Source of the DNA: CAZFIO01 sp964519585
Lineage (GTDB): Bacteria > Bacillota > Clostridia > Tissierellales > Tissierellaceae
DNA: 9,400 nucleotides
Direction of reading: 5' to 3'
NCBI GenBank assembly: GCA_964519585.1
Contig: CAZFIO010000085.1
Coordinates: 1-9,400 of the forward strand
Each line of letters starts with the position of its first letter. Positions within the stretch are counted from its first letter, which is position 1. Both the position numbers and the translations under genes were made by a program. This document shows, in pieces, positions 6,137-9,400 of the stretch. The notes beneath the pieces are model-generated. The model saw only the letters and a program-made list of their open reading frames with translations. It did not search any database and was not told the origin of the DNA.

Positions 6137-6164
6137 TTGTTTTCAATGAAATCAATGATATAAT
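6137..6164 (+). promoter_or_regulatory. Extended -10 promoter for the two-component operon
   Basis: TATAAT (6159-6164) is preceded by TG one base upstream (6156-6157), giving an extended -10 element that tolerates a weak -35. The best -35 candidate is TTGTTT (6137-6142) at 16 bases. A strong ribosome site and ATG follow within 40 bases. Confidence 0.62.
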
Positions 6165-6200
6165 ATAAGAAACTTAGATTATAAAAAAGGTGGGGAAAAT

Positions 6201-7535
6201 ATGGATAGTCAAAACGCTATATCAAAAAAACAATTATTAATTCAATTTTTTATTGGTTTAACCAGCATTGTTATTATCCCCATCTTGGTAATAATCCTTC
6301 TTTTATCAGAGCAAAGTAATTTAAAATTAATCAATCGTCAATTATCCCACCAGCATGCTGAAGACATCCACCATATTCTAGGTCAAAAAATTGGAGATGC
6401 CCTAGAGACTAGCACTATTGAATTAAATAATTTAGAAGATATTAACTGGGAAGAGTTATTAGGAAATGACTTGGTAGAGGACTTTCTTATACTTGATACT
6501 AGCTACAAGCCCATCTACTCACCCTTAGAGGATGAGAGACTTGGAGAAATCATGATAAAATTTCACCAGGAAGGTAAATCTGAATTTCAGGAAGGATTAA
6601 TATCTGAAATCGTTCAGGAAGATAGCCTGCTAGGCTACCTTTTAGTAACTCATCAAGAAAATCTTATTCAAACCCAAAGACCTTATTTTTACTTTCTTAT
6701 TTTAATTCCATTAGTTATTGGGAGTGTTCTTTTCTTTAAACTTATGCACCAGGGACTTCATATTTTAACTTCATATTATCATAATATCCACCAAAGCTAT
6801 GTACAAGCTTCCTATGAAAAAGACATATATCTAGATAAATATTTGCGATCTGAAAGACTAGTAAATATGGGAAGATTTGCTTCAGGCCTTGCACATGAAA
6901 TCGGCAATCCTCTTTCTTCCATTATTAGTTCTACTGAGATACTGAAAAAGTATGAACTAAATACCATAGAAAGGGAGGGATATTATAATCAAATACTAAA
7001 TGATTCATACAAGATAGATAGCCTGATCAAGGAATTTTTAGACTTCCGTAAACATAAGGCAGAAATGAAAACCAAGGGAAATATAAATGTAATAATCTTG
7101 GATGCTATAGGAGACCTATCCTCCTTTCTTACAAATAAGGATATAAAAATACATACTGACCTGGCCAAGGACCTACCTGATCTTATTGTAGATGAAAGTA
7201 GAATCAAGATGGTTTTTACAAACTTAATTAAGAATGCCTACCAGTCCATAGAGGATGAGGGTTTTGTCCAAATAAGGACCTTAAATATTGAAAATGGTAT
7301 AAGAATTAGGATTAGGGATTCTGGAAAGGGAATTAGTCCAGAAGATATGGAAAGTATTTTTAGTCCCTTCTTTACCACCAAGGATGTGGGAGAGGGTTTT
7401 GGCTTAGGTTTATTTATTACCATGCAAATCATTCATGCCCATAATGGTAAATTAAAGGTAGAAAGCAATCTTGGTAAGGGGTCTATTTTTACCGTTGACT
7501 TGGTTTTCGAAAGGGAGGAAGGACATGAAGAATAA
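6201..7535 (+). CDS. Membrane-bound sensor histidine kinase (NtrB/AtoS-like)
   Basis: A 444-residue sensor kinase. A membrane segment at about 13-35 and a second at 162-182 enclose an extracytoplasmic sensing region of about 125 residues, which has no motif I recognise. The cytoplasmic part has the phospho-acceptor box ASGLAHEIGNPLSS with His232, then the ATP-binding lobe: N box NLIKNA (Asn341, Asn345), G1 box DSGKG (373-377), F box FSPFF (387-391) and G2 box GFGLGL (399-404). HEIGNPL and its pairing with an NtrC-type regulator place it in the NtrB-like class. It would autophosphorylate on His232 and pass the phosphate to the next gene's product. AAGGTGGGG (6187-6195) precedes the ATG. The 3' end overlaps the regulator gene by 11 bases. 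The signal sensed is unknown. Confidence 0.94.
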   Translation: MDSQNAISKKQLLIQFFIGLTSIVIIPILVIILLLSEQSNLKLINRQLSHQHAEDIHHILGQKIGDALETSTIELNNLEDINWEELLGNDLVEDFLILDTSYKPIYSPLEDERLGEIMIKFHQEGKSEFQEGLISEIVQEDSLLGYLLVTHQENLIQTQRPYFYFLILIPLVIGSVLFFKLMHQGLHILTSYYHNIHQSYVQASYEKDIYLDKYLRSERLVNMGRFASGLAHEIGNPLSSIISSTEILKKYELNTIEREGYYNQILNDSYKIDSLIKEFLDFRKHKAEMKTKGNINVIILDAIGDLSSFLTNKDIKIHTDLAKDLPDLIVDESRIKMVFTNLIKNAYQSIEDEGFVQIRTLNIENGIRIRIRDSGKGISPEDMESIFSPFFTTKDVGEGFGLGLFITMQIIHAHNGKLKVESNLGKGSIFTVDLVFEREEGHEE

Positions 7536-8922
7536 TATTCTTATAATAGAAGATGAAAAGAGCCTTAGGCAAAACCTTACTTTTATTTTTGAAAAGGAGG
7601 GCTTTAAGGTAACTTCAGCAGGGGATGGGACCACAGGACTTGATTTAATCAAATCCAATAAATATCATATCGTACTTTGTGACATACAACTGCCTGGCAT
7701 CAAGGGTCTAGATATCCTAAAAGAAGGAAAAGAACACAGGCCAGATATAAAATTTATCATAATGACTGCCTATGGAAGTATAGAGTCTGCTGTGGAAGCT
7801 ATAAAGTATGGGGCTGAGGAATATGTGACTAAACCCTTTAGCAATGATGAAATCATAAGGATAGTAGATAGGTTTGTACATATAGGAAAACTAGAAGATG
7901 AAAATAAAAGGCTTAAGGAAGAAATTAAAAAAAGATATGAATTAAAGAAGAATATTATAGGCCATAGTGAGCCAATGCAAAGGGTTTTTGATTTAATCAA
8001 TAGGGTGGCAAGAGTAAACACTACTGTTTTAGTAAGTGGTGAAACAGGAACTGGTAAGGAGTTGATATCTAGGGCCATTCACTCTCATGGAGATAGGGCT
8101 ACTGGTCCCTTTATACCTGTTAATTGTGCTGCTATACCAGAAAACCTCTTTGAATCTGAACTTTTTGGCTATGAAAAGGGAGCTTTTACAGGTGCTACAA
8201 ATAAAAAGATAGGACTCTTTCAGGAGGCTAGTGGAGGCACTATCCTACTGGATGAGATTAGCGAAATCCCCCTTCATCTACAGGGGAAACTCTTAAGGGT
8301 CCTACAGGAAAAAAGGATAAGGCCTGTAGGTTCCACCAAGGATATAGCTATAGATGTAAATATAATCTCTGCATCTAATCGTCCCTTGGAGGACATGGTG
8401 ACTCAAGGATCTTTTAGGGAAGATTTATACTATAGGATAAGAATTGTAGAAATTAAACTACCTCCCCTTAGGGAAAGAGGGGAGGATATAAGTCCTCTGG
8501 TAGATTATTTTATTAATAAATACTCTGAAATATTTAACAGGGATGTTCAGGGTATAAGTAGTGAGGCCCTAGATATACTTGTAAACTATAACTGGCCAGG
8601 CAATGTAAGGCAGCTGGAGCATGCTATCCAGTCAGCTATGGTACTTTCTGATTCCAATACTCTAGGTGCAGATAGTTTTTCTGATTTACTAAGGGGAGGA
8701 AGATCCAAGGTTAAGGTCAAGATAGCAGATGATAACTATGATTTAAAAGAACTTCTAAATCAGGCCAAGGTACAGATAGAAGAAGATATGATTAAGAAGG
8801 CCCTAAATAGAACAAGAGGAAATGCAGCCAAGGCAGCTGAATTATTAGGAATTAGCCATAGGAATATCCTGTACAAAATTAAGGACTATCATATAGTATA
8901 CACAGGTGATAGATATGATTAG
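7525..8922 (+). CDS. NtrC-family sigma-54-dependent response regulator
   Basis: A 465-residue regulator with three domains. The receiver (1-120) has the acidic pair Glu9/Asp10, phospho-acceptor Asp53 in LCDIQLPG, Thr81 and Lys103. The AAA+ domain (about 143-375) has Walker A GETGTGKE (172-179), the GAFTGA loop (219-224) that contacts sigma-54, Walker B ILLDEI with Asp243 and Glu244, and the LRERGEDI segment. A Fis-type helix-turn-helix ends the protein (about 432-455). All residues for an active sigma-54 activator are present. ATG 7525 was chosen because AAGGGAGGAAGG (7511-7522) lies just before it and the receiver fold begins there; the frame is open further upstream inside the kinase gene. 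It overlaps the kinase by 11 and the symporter by 8 bases. The target promoter is not in this window. Confidence 0.95.
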   Translation: MKNNILIIEDEKSLRQNLTFIFEKEGFKVTSAGDGTTGLDLIKSNKYHIVLCDIQLPGIKGLDILKEGKEHRPDIKFIIMTAYGSIESAVEAIKYGAEEYVTKPFSNDEIIRIVDRFVHIGKLEDENKRLKEEIKKRYELKKNIIGHSEPMQRVFDLINRVARVNTTVLVSGETGTGKELISRAIHSHGDRATGPFIPVNCAAIPENLFESELFGYEKGAFTGATNKKIGLFQEASGGTILLDEISEIPLHLQGKLLRVLQEKRIRPVGSTKDIAIDVNIISASNRPLEDMVTQGSFREDLYYRIRIVEIKLPPLRERGEDISPLVDYFINKYSEIFNRDVQGISSEALDILVNYNWPGNVRQLEHAIQSAMVLSDSNTLGADSFSDLLRGGRSKVKVKIADDNYDLKELLNQAKVQIEEDMIKKALNRTRGNAAKAAELLGISHRNILYKIKDYHIVYTGDRYD

Positions 8923-9400
8923 CAATTATACTATAATCGGATTTGCCTTATTTTCCTTTGCTATAAATTTGGCCATAGGAATAGCAGCCTCCATAAGGCC
9001 CCAAAGTAGGGAGATATATTTTCTTGGGGGAAGAAAGGTTACCTCTTTCATTCTAGCAACCACATTTACATCTACCTCCATGAGTGGACTTTTGTTTCTG
9101 GGGTTTTCCGGAATGATTTATGAAGAGGGAATGCAAAGTCTTTGGATGGTTGTACCCAGTGCTACCATAGGCATATATCTATGTTATAGGTTAATTAGTA
9201 GAAGGATAAGGATGTATTCTGAGTATATAGGAGCCCTTACAATTATAGAAGTCATGAAAAAACGATATGAAGACAAAAATAATATCTTGTCCCTTATAAC
9301 TGGCTTTATGATAGTCCTAGCCACCATTATGTATGTCAGTGGTCAGCTAATTGCTGCGGGAAAGCTTATAAACCTAACTACAGGACTATCCTATGAATAT
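8915..9400 (+). CDS. Sodium:solute symporter family transporter (3' end missing)
   Basis: The first 162 residues of a membrane transporter of the SSS (PutP/PanF-like) family; the frame is open to the window end. The first hydrophobic segment is about 7-26, followed by YFLGGRKVTSF (35-45), the typical GGR element, then TFTSTSMSGLLFLGFSGMIYEEG (50-72), which carries the conserved Ser/Gly and small-residue pattern around the Na+ site, and more segments at about 75-93 and 125-150. ATG 8915 is chosen for AGGTGAT (8904-8910) and the early first membrane segment; it overlaps the end of the regulator gene by 8 bases. The substrate cannot be told from this part. Co-transcription with a two-component system suggests that uptake and sensing concern the same or a related compound. 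Confidence 0.9.
   Translation, partial: MISNYTIIGFALFSFAINLAIGIAASIRPQSREIYFLGGRKVTSFILATTFTSTSMSGLLFLGFSGMIYEEGMQSLWMVVPSATIGIYLCYRLISRRIRMYSEYIGALTIIEVMKKRYEDKNNILSLITGFMIVLATIMYVSGQLIAAGKLINLTTGLSYEY

Noticed and set aside
2..9400. In-frame TGA selenocysteine codons, suspected because of the selenium-type genes.
   Set aside because: All active-site cysteines checked (desulfurase, YedF, YedE, DUF3343, MOSC) use TGT or TGC, and gene ends fall where the families end.

Overview
The window looks like a low-GC Firmicute of the class Clostridia. The DNA is A/T-rich, ATA and AGG/AGA codons are common, Shine-Dalgarno sites are strong and genes sit close together or overlap. The gene content (YedE, YedF, DUF3343, NtrC-type regulation) fits a strict anaerobe. 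The lineage is an inference from composition and content, because no rRNA or tRNA is present.

Left part (1-2154, + strand) is the end of a molybdenum cofactor (Moco) operon. It holds the 3' part of moaA, a moaC fused to a MOSC domain, and a second stand-alone MOSC gene with a GTG start. The three genes are separated by 0-2 bases and end at a stem-loop that lies between two converging operons.

Middle part (2155-6131) is a sulfur/selenium handling locus built around a divergent promoter region. Leftward (- strand) runs a class V aminotransferase fold cysteine desulfurase / selenocysteine lyase-like enzyme, followed by a LysR-type regulator. Rightward runs a YedE-type membrane transporter, a minimal TusA-like YedF, and a DUF3343 small Se/S-carrier protein. 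From established comparative genomics, YedE, YedF, DUF3343, this kind of desulfurase and a LysR regulator recur with selenium metabolism. Their position beside Moco genes suggests service to selenium-dependent molybdenum hydroxylases, but neither selD nor a hydroxylase gene is visible here. The leader of the desulfurase gene carries a striking 11-bp tandem repeat. The rightward operon ends at a 42-bp perfect palindrome that looks like a dispersed repeat and may also act as a terminator.

Right part (6137-9400, + strand) starts with an extended -10 promoter and encodes an NtrB-like membrane histidine kinase, an NtrC-type sigma-54 response regulator, and the N-terminal part of a sodium:solute symporter cut by the window end. 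The genes overlap by 11 and 8 bases, which implies translational coupling and a likely signalling-plus-uptake unit.

Every gap between genes is below 300 bases. I saw no tRNA, rRNA, CRISPR array, insertion sequence or in-frame TGA (selenocysteine) codon. All assignments are by eye, without a database search.
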